DNA from: Pseudomonas sp. S09G 359
GTDB taxonomy: Bacteria > Pseudomonadota > Gammaproteobacteria > Pseudomonadales > Pseudomonadaceae
Reading direction: 5' to 3'
DNA: 64,000 bases
NCBI RefSeq assembly: GCF_002843605.1
Contig: NZ_CP025263.1
Location: 5,423,501-5,487,500 of the forward strand
A program made the position numbers and the translations under genes. Positions 30,096 through 38,543 of this stretch are shown piece after piece (the first letter of the stretch is position 1; the number at the start of each line of letters is the position of its first letter). A model generated the notes under the pieces. It saw only the letters and a program-made list of their open reading frames with translations. It was not told the DNA's origin and did no database searches.

Positions 30096-31862
30096 ATGAT
30101 CGCGATCCCTCGCCCCCTGCGCCTGACCTTCTATTCCCTGCTGATCATCGCCGGTGCCGTGCTGGCCGCCGCCTTGGCCACCCGCCATGCCGAGCGCCAG
30201 GCCCTGGTGGACGACGCCGCCCGCGCCAACCAGCAGCTTGCGCTGTACGCCAACTCGCTGCATACCCTGATCGAACGCTACCGTGCCCTGCCCGCCGTAC
30301 TGGCGCTGGACTCGGAAATGATCAGCGCCTTGAAGGGCCCGCTGGATGCCACCACCCAGGATCTGCTCAACCGCAAGCTGGAGCGCATCAATGGCGCCGC
30401 ACAGTCTTCCACCCTGGAATTGATGGACCGCACCGGCCTGGCCGTGGCCGCCAGCAACTGGGCCTTGCCGAGCAGCTATGTCGGGCACAACTACGCGTTC
30501 CGACCGTACTTCATCCAAACCAAGAGCCAGGGCACCGGCCGGTTCTACGCCGTGGGGGTGACCACCGGCATTCCGGGTTACTTCCTCTCCAGCGCAGTGG
30601 TGGATGAACACGAGCAGTTCCTCGGCGCCATGGTGGTAAAGCTGGAGTTCCCCGAACTTGAGCGCGAATGGGCGCAAGGCAATGACCTGCTGCTGGTCAG
30701 CGACGCGCGCGGCATTGTGTTTATCGCCAACCAGCCCGGCTGGCGCTACCGCAACCTGCGGCCGCTGTCGGAGACCGACCTGGCCGAGGTCAGGGCCACC
30801 CGCCAATACGACAAGAAACAATTGCAGCCGCTCGAGACTCAACAGCTGCAACGCTTCGACGAAAACAGCCACCTGATGCGCGTCAACGGCCCCGATGGCA
30901 ATGCCAATTACATCTGGGAATCCCTGCCACTCAAGGCCGAAGGTTGGACCCTGCACCTGCTGCGCAAACCGCAGTTCGCCTTTGAAGACCAACGCAACGC
31001 CGGCCTGGCCGCCGCCGGTTCCTGGCTGGCGCTGGTGTTTTTGCTGCTGTTCCTCACCCAACGCTGGCGCCTGGCCCGTTTGCGCCAGCGCAGCCGCGAG
31101 GAGCTTGAGCAGTTGGTCGAGGAACGCACCCAGGCCCTGCGCACCGCTCAGGACGGCCTGGTGCAGTCAGCCAAGCTGGCGGCGTTGGGGCAGATGTCCG
31201 CCGCCCTCGCCCATGAAATCAACCAGCCGCTGACGGCCCAGCGCATGCAGCTGGCGACCCTGCGCCTGCTGCTGGACCACGGTCGTGTGGACGACGCCTA
31301 CCAGGCGCTCACGCCGCTGGACGATATGCTCACGCGCATGGCCGCGCTCACCGGCCATCTCAAGACCTTCGCGCGCAAGAGCCCGAGCGGCCTGCGCGAA
31401 AGGCTCGACCTGGCCACCGTGGTCGACCAGTCCCTGCACCTGCTGGATGCGCGCCTGCGCGATGAAGCCATCGGCGTGGTCCTCGACCTGGCCCGCCCGG
31501 CCTGGGTGCGGGGCGATGCGATCCGCCTCGAACAGGTGTTGATCAACCTGTTGCGCAACGCGCTCGACGCAATGGCCGACAAGCCGCGCAAACGCCTGGA
31601 AATCCGCCTGCACGCCGACCAACAACTGTGGCAACTGACCGTCAGCGACAGCGGCGGCGGGATTGCCGACGAACACCTGAACAGCGTGTTCGACCCGTTC
31701 TTCACCACCAAGCCGGTGGGTGACGGGCTCGGCCTGGGACTGGCGGTGTCCTACGCTATCGTGCATGAACTGGGTGGCCGCCTGAGCGCCGGCAACCGTG
31801 GCGACGGCGCGGTGTTTACCCTGACCTTGCCTATCGCGCTGGAGACGCCCGACCTATGTTGA
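30096..31862 (+). CDS. mifS: DctB/MifS-type sensor histidine kinase
   Basis: This 588-residue sensor kinase is the partner of the sigma-54 regulator that follows. It has a membrane helix at about 12-30, a periplasmic double-CACHE/PAS-like domain to about 300 (with [14 protein letters not shown] and [16 protein letters not shown], as in C4-dicarboxylate sensors), a second helix near 307-325, and a coiled coil. The H-box is [15 protein letters not shown] with H373. ATP-binding motifs follow ([19 protein letters not shown]). MifS in P. aeruginosa governs 2-oxoglutarate use, and the adjacent permease supports that assignment over DctB. The longer upstream frame is rejected because it runs through the REPIN. 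Confidence 0.85.
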   Translation: MIAIPRPLRLTFYSLLIIAGAVLAAALATRHAERQALVDDAARANQQLALYANSLHTLIERYRALPAVLALDSEMISALKGPLDATTQDLLNRKLERINGAAQSSTLELMDRTGLAVAASNWALPSSYVGHNYAFRPYFIQTKSQGTGRFYAVGVTTGIPGYFLSSAVVDEHEQFLGAMVVKLEFPELEREWAQGNDLLLVSDARGIVFIANQPGWRYRNLRPLSETDLAEVRATRQYDKKQLQPLETQQLQRFDENSHLMRVNGPDGNANYIWESLPLKAEGWTLHLLRKPQFAFEDQRNAGLAAAGSWLALVFLLLFLTQRWRLARLRQRSREELEQLVEERTQALRTAQDGLVQSAKLAALGQMSAALAHEINQPLTAQRMQLATLRLLLDHGRVDDAYQALTPLDDMLTRMAALTGHLKTFARKSPSGLRERLDLATVVDQSLHLLDARLRDEAIGVVLDLARPAWVRGDAIRLEQVLINLLRNALDAMADKPRKRLEIRLHADQQLWQLTVSDSGGGIADEHLNSVFDPFFTTKPVGDGLGLGLAVSYAIVHELGGRLSAGNRGDGAVFTLTLPIALETPDLC

Positions 31863-33187
31863 ACGCGGTGATTGTGGTCGATGACGAAGCCAGCATTCGC
31901 ACGGCCGTCGAGCAATGGTTGAGCCTGTCCGGGTTTGATGTGCAGCTGTTCAGCCGCGCCGAGGAATGCCTGGCGAAACTGCCCAAGGACTTTCCGGGCG
32001 TGATCCTCAGCGACGTGCGCATGCCCGGGCTCAGTGGCCTGGAGCTGCTGGCCGAAGTGCAACGGCGTGACGCCGACGTGCCGGTGATCCTGCTGACCGG
32101 TCACGGCGACGTGCCGATGGCCGTCGAAGCCATGCGCGACGGCGCCTACGATTTCCTGGAAAAACCCTTCAGCCCCGACGCCCTGCTCAACAGCCTGCGC
32201 CGCGCCTTGGACAAACGCGGGCTGATCCTCGAAAACCGTCGCCTGCACCAACAGGCCGACCATCGTGCGCAATTGGAAAACAGCCTGCTGGGCGTCTCTC
32301 GTGGCTTACAGAACCTGCGCCGCCAGGTGCTGGACCTGGCGAGCTTGCCGGTCAACGTGCTGATCCGTGGTGAAACCGGCAGCGGCAAGGAATTGGTCGC
32401 GCGCTGCCTGCATGATTTTGGCCCGCGGGCGAAAAAACCCTTTGTAGCGCTCAACTGCGCGGCCATCCCCGAGCAGCTGTTTGAAGCCGAGCTGTTCGGC
32501 CACGAAAGCGGCGCGTTCACCGGCGCCCAGGGCAAGCGCATCGGCAAGCTGGAATACGCGCATGGCGGCACGCTGTTCCTCGATGAAATTGAAAGCATGC
32601 CCCTGGCTCAGCAGGTAAAGCTGTTGCGGGTGCTTCAGGAACAGAAGCTGGAGCGGCTGGGGTCCAATCAAAGTATTCAGGTGGATTTGCGCATCATCGC
32701 CGCCACCAAACCGGACTTGCTGGAAGAAGCCCGCGCCGGGCGTTTTCGCGAGGACCTGGCGTATCGATTGAATGTCGCGCAGCTACGCCTGCCGCCCCTG
32801 CGCGAACGCCGTGAAGATATCCCGCTGCTGTTCGACCACTTCGCACAAAGCGCCGCCGAACGCCTGGGCCGCAGCGTTGAGCCGCTGAGCGGCGCGCAAC
32901 TGGGACGCCTGCTCAGCCACGACTGGCCCGGCAATGTGCGTGAACTGGCCAACGTCGCCGAACGCCAGGTGCTGGGCCTTAGCGAGCCGGAGACGGAGCC
33001 GGAGGGCATCGAGGCCGGGCAATCCCTGGCCGCACAGCAGGAAGCCTTCGAGGCGCATTGCCTGAAAGCCGCGCTGACCCGGCACAAAGGCGACATCAAG
33101 GCAGTGCTGGCCGAGCTGCAACTGCCGCGGCGTACCTTCAATGAAAAGATGCAGCGGCATGGGTTGGTGCGGGAGATGTTTCTCTAG
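31856..33187 (+). CDS. mifR: Sigma-54-dependent response regulator, DctD/MifR type
   Basis: This 443-residue enhancer-binding protein has a receiver domain (phospho-acceptor D53 in ILSDVRMPG) and an AAA+ domain with Walker A GETGSGKE at 172-179. The RpoN-contacting loop GAFTGA is at 219-224. A Fis-type helix-turn-helix lies at the C-terminus (KGDIKAVLAELQLPRRTFNEKM). Its start overlaps the kinase gene by 7 bases. It is predicted to activate the permease gene downstream, where two palindromes and a -24/-12 promoter are visible. MifR rather than DctD is inferred from the permease type. Confidence 0.87.
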   Translation: MLNAVIVVDDEASIRTAVEQWLSLSGFDVQLFSRAEECLAKLPKDFPGVILSDVRMPGLSGLELLAEVQRRDADVPVILLTGHGDVPMAVEAMRDGAYDFLEKPFSPDALLNSLRRALDKRGLILENRRLHQQADHRAQLENSLLGVSRGLQNLRRQVLDLASLPVNVLIRGETGSGKELVARCLHDFGPRAKKPFVALNCAAIPEQLFEAELFGHESGAFTGAQGKRIGKLEYAHGGTLFLDEIESMPLAQQVKLLRVLQEQKLERLGSNQSIQVDLRIIAATKPDLLEEARAGRFREDLAYRLNVAQLRLPPLRERREDIPLLFDHFAQSAAERLGRSVEPLSGAQLGRLLSHDWPGNVRELANVAERQVLGLSEPETEPEGIEAGQSLAAQQEAFEAHCLKAALTRHKGDIKAVLAELQLPRRTFNEKMQRHGLVREMFL

Positions 33188-33200
33188 CGACCTTCAGGCC

Positions 33201-33280
33201 GCCATCGGGGGCAAGCCCCCTCCCACATTTCGATGGGTGAACACAGTCAAATGTGGGAGCGGGCTTGCCCGCGATGGCGG
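33201..33280. repeat. Hybrid REPIN with unlike arms
   Basis: The left arm is of the GGGGG type (ATCGGGGGCAAGCCCCCTCCCAC) and the right arm of the GCGGG type (GTGGGAGCGGGCTTGCCCGCGAT). The pair is therefore imperfectly complementary. It lies just upstream of the permease regulatory region. Confidence 0.82.
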
Positions 33281-33291
33281 CAGCAGCCATA

Positions 33292-33337
33292 AGCGGATTT
33301 CCGCTCACCACCCTCAAACCATCAGCGACTTTCCGCT
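33292..33337 (+). promoter_or_regulatory. Two palindromic upstream activator sites (candidate MifR)
   Basis: AGCGGATTTCCGCT at 33292-33305 is a perfect inverted repeat with a two-base centre. AGCGACTTTCCGCT at 33324-33337 is a near copy. Their centres are 32 bases apart, about three helical turns, and they lie 44-90 bases upstream of the sigma-54 promoter, the position expected for an enhancer-binding protein. Assignment to MifR is inference from adjacency. Confidence 0.65.
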
Positions 33338-33380
33338 CAGAAAAATCCGTAAACCCTTCTAGACCGGGCCTTCACCTACC

Positions 33381-33396
33381 TGGCACAGCTCCTGCT
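33381..33396 (+). promoter_or_regulatory. Sigma-54 (-24/-12) promoter of the permease gene
   Basis: TGGCAC-N5-CTGCT matches the RpoN consensus TGGCAC-N5-TTGCW, with the GG and GC dinucleotides at the obligatory spacing. It is 63 bases upstream of the ATG. Confidence 0.8.
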
Positions 33397-33431
33397 ATAG
33401 CCCCAGTCAGGCTGCGCACGCGCCGCTCCAT

Positions 33432-33439
33432 AAAAACAA
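33432..33439 (+). promoter_or_regulatory. Crc/Hfq-type CA motif in the permease leader
   Basis: AAAAACAA fits the AAnAAnAA motif recognised by Hfq with Crc in pseudomonads. It lies 12 bases upstream of the ribosome site GAAGGA, a position where binding would block translation under carbon catabolite repression. Confidence 0.5.
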
Positions 33440-33458
33440 CTAGATGAAGGATCCTTCA

Positions 33459-34778
33459 ATGGATAACTCCAACACCTTGCCTCTGGGGTCGGCGGCTGCG
33501 CCGGCGAAAGAACGCACCACCTCCAGCCGGATCAAATCGATTTTCAGCGGCTCCGTCGGCAACATGGTCGAATGGTACGACTGGTACGTCTACGCCGCCT
33601 TCTCGCTGTACTTCGCCAAGGCCTTCTTTCCTGCAGGCTCCTCCACCGCCCAGTTGATGAACACCGCCGCGATCTTTGCCGTGGGTTTCATCATGCGCCC
33701 GATCGGTGGCTGGTTGATGGGTATGTACGCCGACTACAAAGGCCGCAAGGCCGCGTTGATGGCCTCGGTGCTGCTGATGTGCTTCGGCTCATTGCTGATT
33801 GCCCTGACCCCGGGCTACGACACCATCGGCATCGGCGCACCGATCCTGCTGGTGCTCGCACGCTTGCTGCAAGGCCTGTCGGTCGGCGGTGAGTACGGCA
33901 CCTCGGCCACCTACTTGAGTGAAATGGCGACCAAGGAACGTCGTGGTTTCTTCTCCAGCTTCCAGTACGTGACCCTGATCTCCGGCCAGCTCATCGCCCT
34001 GGCGGTATTGATCGTGCTGCAACAAGTGCTGACCACCGAGCAGCTGTATGCCTGGGGCTGGCGTATCCCGTTCGCCATCGGCGCCCTGTGCGCAGTCGTC
34101 GCGCTGTACCTGCGTCGCGGCATGGAAGAAACCGAGTCGTTCACCAAGAAGGAAAAAGCCAAGGAAAGCGCGATGCGCACCTTGCTGCGTCACCCCAAGG
34201 AAGTCCTCACCGTGGTCGGCCTGACCATGGGCGGTACCCTGGCCTTCTATACCTACACCACCTACATGCAGAAATACCTGGTGAACACCGTCGGCATGAG
34301 CATCTCCGACTCCACCACCATTTCGGCGGCGACGCTGTTTCTGTTCATGTGCATACAGCCCCTGGTCGGTGCACTGTCGGACAAGGTCGGTCGTCGGCCG
34401 ATCCTGATCGCCTTCGGTATCCTCGGCACGCTCTGCACCGTACCGATCCTCACCACCCTGCACACCATCCAGACCTGGTGGGGCGCGTTCTTCCTGATCA
34501 TGGCAGCGCTGATCATCGTGAGCGGCTACACCTCGATCAACGCGGTGGTGAAGGCCGAACTGTTCCCAACCGAAATCCGCGCCCTGGGCGTAGGCCTGCC
34601 GTATGCACTGACCGTATCGATTTTCGGCGGCACCGCTGAATACATCGCGCTGTGGTTCAAGAGCATCGGCATGGAAACCGGCTACTACTGGTACGTGACC
34701 GCATGCATCGCGGTGTCGCTGGTGGTCTACGTGACCATGAAAGACACCCGCAAGCACTCACGGATTACCACGGACTAA
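33459..34778 (+). CDS. kgtP: MHS-family MFS transporter, 2-oxoglutarate permease type
   Basis: This 439-residue inner-membrane transporter has about 12 hydrophobic segments and belongs to the metabolite:proton symporter family. Family features include GNMVEWYDWYVYAAFSLYFAKAFFP at the first helix, the loop MGMYADYKGRKAALMAS, and GLSVGGEYGTSATYLSEMA. It most resembles 2-oxoglutarate/dicarboxylate permeases, and its position after a MifS/MifR-type system with a sigma-54 promoter supports 2-oxoglutarate uptake. I start at the ATG at 33459 with GAAGGA at good spacing, rather than five codons earlier. Confidence 0.85.
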   Translation: MDNSNTLPLGSAAAPAKERTTSSRIKSIFSGSVGNMVEWYDWYVYAAFSLYFAKAFFPAGSSTAQLMNTAAIFAVGFIMRPIGGWLMGMYADYKGRKAALMASVLLMCFGSLLIALTPGYDTIGIGAPILLVLARLLQGLSVGGEYGTSATYLSEMATKERRGFFSSFQYVTLISGQLIALAVLIVLQQVLTTEQLYAWGWRIPFAIGALCAVVALYLRRGMEETESFTKKEKAKESAMRTLLRHPKEVLTVVGLTMGGTLAFYTYTTYMQKYLVNTVGMSISDSTTISAATLFLFMCIQPLVGALSDKVGRRPILIAFGILGTLCTVPILTTLHTIQTWWGAFFLIMAALIIVSGYTSINAVVKAELFPTEIRALGVGLPYALTVSIFGGTAEYIALWFKSIGMETGYYWYVTACIAVSLVVYVTMKDTRKHSRITTD

Positions 34779-34798
34779 CAGCTTGATGCAGTAAAAAT

Positions 34799-34886
34799 GT
34801 GGGAGCGGGCTTGCTCGCGAAAGCGGTGGATCAGTCACCCTATCCGGTGACTGAGACTGCGCATTCGCGAGCAAGCCCGCTCCCAC
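34799..34886. repeat. REPIN, GCGGG type
   Basis: Inverted GTGGGAGCGGGCTTGCTCGCG arms contain an inner inverted repeat (CAGTCACC with GGTGACTG). It lies between the convergent permease and membrane-protein genes. Confidence 0.9.
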
Positions 34887-34917
34887 ATTTAGTTGTTTAT
34901 CGTCTGTCTGAATGAGG

Positions 34918-35670
34918 TCAGCTCAGCTCGGCGTCCTGACGCCCATACCGCCGCTGCGCATAACTCGCCCCCGCAATCATCACCACCAACACCCCCGCCA
35001 ACACTGCCGATGAACCGATGGTGCCAAAATCCAACCCACCCTTTTCATGGGGCTTGGTCAGGAAATCGCCCAGGGTCGCGCCGAAAGGCCTGGTGAGTAC
35101 AAACGCCAGCCAGAACAACAGCACGCCCGAGATTTGCGTGAAGTACTTAAGCGCCACCACCAGTGCAATGGTGCAACCGATCAGCAGCGCCCCGCCGGCA
35201 AAACCCAACCCCGAGTCGTCCGCCAGGAAGTCACCCAAGGCCGTACCCAGGGTGTTGGAGAACAGGATCGCGCCCCAGTAAAACAGCTCGCCTCGCGGCG
35301 TCTGCACGTTGCTCACGTTCAGCGAATCACCGCTCAGGTGCCACAACGCAAAGATGATCATCAGGATCACGATCAGGATCATCGACCCCTCGGCGTAACC
35401 CAGGCCCAGCGTGCGGTCCATAAAGTCCGACATCGTCGTGCCGGCGGTGCTGGTGGACAGGATCACGATCCAGTACAGCACCGGGTTGTAGGTTTTCGAG
35501 CGCAGTTGCGTCAGCAAGGTCAGCAGAAACACGCTGATCAGGATCATCGAACTGATGGCATAGCCGACATCCAGGGTCATCGAGAGCAAGTCCCCGGCGG
35601 TTTCGCCCAGGGTGGTTGCGCAAATTTTCATGACCCAGAACGCCAGGGTGATCTGAGGAAGTTTGTTCAT
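34918..35670 (-). CDS. Four-repeat integral membrane protein (COG4705-like)
   Basis: This 250-residue protein is almost entirely membrane-embedded, with about eight helices arranged as four tandem repeats of roughly 50-60 residues. Each repeat contains a short polar signature: TTLGETAGDLLS, TAGTTMSDFMDR, NTLGTALGDFLA and RPFGATLGDFLT. The first three are followed by a LGLGYAEGS-like turn. The repeated glycine, threonine and aspartate residues in hydrophobic surroundings suggest a substrate or ion path formed by repeat symmetry. It resembles uncharacterised COG4705 membrane-anchored proteins. I start at MNKLPQITLAF (35670), because the upstream frame is not hydrophobic or conserved in character. 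Confidence 0.82.
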   Translation of the reverse strand: MNKLPQITLAFWVMKICATTLGETAGDLLSMTLDVGYAISSMILISVFLLTLLTQLRSKTYNPVLYWIVILSTSTAGTTMSDFMDRTLGLGYAEGSMILIVILMIIFALWHLSGDSLNVSNVQTPRGELFYWGAILFSNTLGTALGDFLADDSGLGFAGGALLIGCTIALVVALKYFTQISGVLLFWLAFVLTRPFGATLGDFLTKPHEKGGLDFGTIGSSAVLAGVLVVMIAGASYAQRRYGRQDAELS

Positions 35671-35858
35671 GCGTGAGAAGGCTCCGAAGCTCAGTCTTTC
35701 AATGGCCGACTGCTGGGGTGCCGACCTTGGGCGCAGACTGAACGGGAAGCTGTGAAAATTAGGTGGCCGATGAATGAAAATTCCATGCCGCCGATGGAAA
35801 TTCACCGCCATGGCTTGCACTATGACTGCCTTCCCGACACCGCAGCAGGAACCCCGGC

Positions 35859-36491
35859 ATGCCTGACGATATCCACTTCTACGAACCCGCCAACGGCCAC
35901 GGCCTGCCCCATGACCCGTTCAATGCCATCGTCGGGCCGCGCCCGATCGGCTGGATTTCGTCACACGACAGCGAGGGCCGCCTGAACCTGGCGCCCTACA
36001 GCTTCTTCAATGCGTTCAACTACATTCCGCCGATCATTGGGTTTTCCAGCGTCGGGCGTAAAGACAGCCTGAACAATATCGAACAGACCGGCGAGTTCGT
36101 GTGGAACCTGGCCACCCGGCCGTTGGCCGAGCAGATGAACCAGAGTTGCGCGGCGGTATCCCCCGAGGTCAACGAATTCGAGCTGTCAGGCCTGACGCCG
36201 GTGGCATCGAAAATCGTCGGCGTACCGCGGGTGGGCGAAAGCCCGGTGTCGTTCGAGTGCAAGGTGACGCAGATCATCCAGTTGCAGCGCGCCGACCAGC
36301 AGTTGGTGCCGAGTTGGCTGGTGCTGGGCGAGGTGGTCGCGGTGCATATTGCCAAGTGGTTGCTCAAGGATGGCGTCTACGATACCGCGGCCGCCGAGCC
36401 GATCCTGCGGGGTGGTGGGCCGGCGGATTACTTCCAGTTGGGGCCTGAGGCGCTGTTCAAGATGTATCGCCCAGGTGCCACAAAACCCTGA
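35859..36491 (+). CDS. Flavin reductase-like domain protein
   Basis: This 210-residue protein has the FMN-binding split-barrel flavin reductase domain, found in flavin:NAD(P)H reductases that supply two-component monooxygenases. Visible motifs are VGPRPIGWISSHDSEGRLNLAPYS near the N-terminus, NIEQTGEFVWNLAT and VPSWLVLGEVVAVHI. AGGA precedes the ATG by 8 bases. No partner oxygenase is adjacent, although a small monooxygenase-like gene lies 0.3 kb downstream on the other strand. Confidence 0.87.
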   Translation: MPDDIHFYEPANGHGLPHDPFNAIVGPRPIGWISSHDSEGRLNLAPYSFFNAFNYIPPIIGFSSVGRKDSLNNIEQTGEFVWNLATRPLAEQMNQSCAAVSPEVNEFELSGLTPVASKIVGVPRVGESPVSFECKVTQIIQLQRADQQLVPSWLVLGEVVAVHIAKWLLKDGVYDTAAAEPILRGGGPADYFQLGPEALFKMYRPGATKP

Positions 36492-36499
36492 CTGAATGT

Positions 36500-36531
36500 A
36501 ATGTGGGAGGGGGCAAGCCCCCTCCCACATT
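36500..36531. repeat. Single REP palindrome acting as a likely bidirectional terminator
   Basis: A 14-base stem, AATGTGGGAGGGGG, with a CAAG loop is followed by a short T-run. It lies between the stop of the flavin reductase gene and the stop of the convergent 81-residue gene, so it may terminate both. Confidence 0.75.
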
Positions 36532-36532
36532 T

Positions 36533-36778
36533 TTAGTTCGAGGCAGTTGCCCAAGTCAGCTGACCTTCCTCGTCCACACCCACCAGGCACTCAAGCTGCA
36601 GCGTCGCGGCATCGTCGGCGTCGGAGGCGGTCTTGAAGGTTTGTCCATCCAGTATCTTGTGAAACTGCGGGGCGCCCATGCCATCCAGAGCCTTGACGGC
36701 GACGGCGGCGCTGTAGCCCCCCTCACCCGGTACTACGGCGGAAACGGCTTCGTGGTGGGCAAATTGTTTACGTGCCAT
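36533..36778 (-). CDS. Small conserved-type hypothetical protein (81 aa)
   Basis: This 81-residue soluble protein starts MARKQFAHHEAVSAVVPG and ends ECLVGVDEEGQLTWATASN. It has no signal peptide or membrane segment. AGGA lies 8 bases before the ATG at 36778. Its stop codon overlaps the T-run of the REP hairpin. I do not recognise a family, and the function is unknown. Confidence 0.65.
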   Translation of the reverse strand: MARKQFAHHEAVSAVVPGEGGYSAAVAVKALDGMGAPQFHKILDGQTFKTASDADDAATLQLECLVGVDEEGQLTWATASN

Positions 36779-36820
36779 GTTGCAGGTCCTGGCCAATGAG
36801 AAAGGCGGCCATTCTACCCC

Positions 36821-37162
36821 TCAACCGGCCAGTTGCAGGTACTCGCCGTAGGCATGGGCGGCGGATGCGTCGGTGAAGGTCTGGAAGTCCATGCTGCGGA
36901 CCACCATGTCATTCAACAGCTCGGTGAAGATCATCAGGGCCGGCGAGTTGAAGTAAGCGCTCATCGCCTGCTCGCTGCTCCAGAAACCCGAGACCAGCCA
37001 TACATCGGGGTCGACCTGGGAATGCTGCAACGAAAATTGCAGGCAACCCTGAGCCTGACGGCCCGGTTCAATCAAACTGCTCAAGCGTGCACCCAGTTCG
37101 GTGCTGCACCCGGTGCGGGCGCGGATAAAGGCCATATGGCTCGCGGGAATGGGGGTGGACAT
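36821..37162 (-). CDS. ABM-type monooxygenase-like protein
   Basis: This 113-residue protein has the ferredoxin-like antibiotic biosynthesis monooxygenase (ABM) fold, suggested by MAFIRARTGCSTELGARL, QAQGCLQFSLQHSQVDPDVWLVSGFWSSEQAMSAYF and the following helix. Such small proteins oxidise aromatic or quinone-like substrates without cofactors, or act in stress responses. The start is the ATG at 37162 with GGAG upstream. It is divergent from the AraC-family gene, which is its probable regulator. Confidence 0.75.
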   Translation of the reverse strand: MSTPIPASHMAFIRARTGCSTELGARLSSLIEPGRQAQGCLQFSLQHSQVDPDVWLVSGFWSSEQAMSAYFNSPALMIFTELLNDMVVRSMDFQTFTDASAAHAYGEYLQLAG

Positions 37163-37490
37163 GTTCGACTCTCCCGTTGAGAAGTGATGCTCGGCAAGCA
37201 CTGTGAGGGTGTGTTGCCACAGGATCAAAGATAACGGCGCGACCGTGGGCGCAGTTAGTCAATTCCTGCCGGCTTATTGCACAATCCTGCGAGAAGCGTA
37301 GAGAGGACGTTTGGCGAGCCGGTTTTATTCCACGAGCAAACGCCTTATTTCAGTGAGATGACAGGCCTTTAGCTTGCCTGATTCACGATGTGTCGCAGGA
37401 TCAGGCAAGGATTGTGCAGAATCGACGTAACACTATTTGAACAGCCGCCGCTAAGCTACGCCCATCGTAAAAGCACGCAGAGGACGCCCC
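37163..37490. promoter_or_regulatory. Divergent control region with distant inverted operator
   Basis: This 328-base region separates the ABM gene from the AraC gene. TGCACAATCCT at 37278-37288 is repeated as its exact reverse complement at 37408-37418, with extended similarity (CTGC / CTTGC) on the inner side. One copy lies about 115 bases before each of the ABM start and the other about 73 bases before the AraC start. This suggests paired sites for the AraC-type regulator. Confidence 0.55.
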
Positions 37491-38420
37491 ATGTCGTCGC
37501 CCGAACATCACGCCATGCCCCTTGATGCTGATATGGAACGACAGCGCGAAGAGCTCGCCTGCATTGTCTGCCGGCACACCTGGGAAGACGGTTCCTACGG
37601 CACAGCGATCACCTCACTGTTCCTGAATCGCCACAACGCGCCGCGCGACTTCATGCCGGTGCTGGTGGAGCCCGCGCTGTGCATCCTGGCCCATGGCCGC
37701 AAGGAAGTGCGCCTGGCGGATGAGGTGTTTGCCTACGACCCGCTCAACTACCTGGTGTTTTCGGTGGCGATGCCGGTGGCAGGCCGGATCATCGAAGCCA
37801 CCCCGGATGACCCCAACCTGTCGGTGCGGATCAATATCGACCCGGCGCAGCTGACGGCCTTGATCGCAGAAGCCGGCCCAATGGGCGTGCCGTCACGGCC
37901 AACTTCCCGTGGGATGTACGTCGACCGCATCGACACCCAGTTGCTCGACGCCGTGCTGCGCCTGGCGCGCCTGCTGGATTCGCCGAAAGACATCGCCATG
38001 CTGGCGCCGTTGATCAACCGGGAAATTCTCTATCGCTTGTTGCGTGGGCCGCAGGGTTATCGCCTGTATGAAATTGCTGTGGCCAACAGCCAGAGCCATC
38101 GGGTCAGCCAGGCGATCAAGTGGTTGAACGGCAACTACGAACAACCCTTGCGTATCGATGACCTGGCCAAGGAAGTGAACCTCAGCGTTTCGACCTTGCA
38201 CCACCGCTTCAAGGCAATCACCGCGATGAGTCCGCTGCAGTACCAGAAGCAGCTGCGCCTGCAGGAGGCTCGGCGCCTGATGATTGCCGAAGGGCTGGAA
38301 GCCTCGGCGGCGGGGTATCGGGTGGGGTATGAAAGCCCGTCGCAGTTCAGCCGCGAGTACAGCCGGTTGTTTGGGGCGCCGCCGCTGAGGGATTTGGCCA
38401 GGTTGCGCCAAAGCGTCTGA
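37491..38420 (+). CDS. AraC-family transcriptional regulator
   Basis: This 309-residue regulator has an N-terminal AraC-type sensing domain (about 20-190, with PALCILAHGRKEVRLADEVFAYDPLNYLV). The C-terminal double helix-turn-helix (about 205-300) includes LRIDDLAKEVNLSVSTLHHRFK and AGYRVGYESPSQFSREYSRLFG. This type often controls a divergent oxidoreductase gene, here the ABM monooxygenase. The inverted operator pair between them fits that view. The inducer is unknown. Confidence 0.9.
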   Translation: MSSPEHHAMPLDADMERQREELACIVCRHTWEDGSYGTAITSLFLNRHNAPRDFMPVLVEPALCILAHGRKEVRLADEVFAYDPLNYLVFSVAMPVAGRIIEATPDDPNLSVRINIDPAQLTALIAEAGPMGVPSRPTSRGMYVDRIDTQLLDAVLRLARLLDSPKDIAMLAPLINREILYRLLRGPQGYRLYEIAVANSQSHRVSQAIKWLNGNYEQPLRIDDLAKEVNLSVSTLHHRFKAITAMSPLQYQKQLRLQEARRLMIAEGLEASAAGYRVGYESPSQFSREYSRLFGAPPLRDLARLRQSV

Positions 38421-38438
38421 TCCAAGCGCAGGGCTAAG

Positions 38439-38526
38439 GTGGGAGCGGGCTTGCTCGCGAATGCGGTATTTCAGCTACCGAGTTTGGTGACTGACACTTT
38501 GCATTCGCGAGCAAGCCCGCTCCCAC
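38439..38526. repeat. REPIN, GCGGG type
   Basis: Inverted GTGGGAGCGGGCTTGCTCGCGAATGC arms flank an inner GGTGACTGA-like repeat. It separates the convergent AraC and gtrS genes. Confidence 0.9.
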
Positions 38527-38543
38527 ATTGGGCCCGCATGCAT

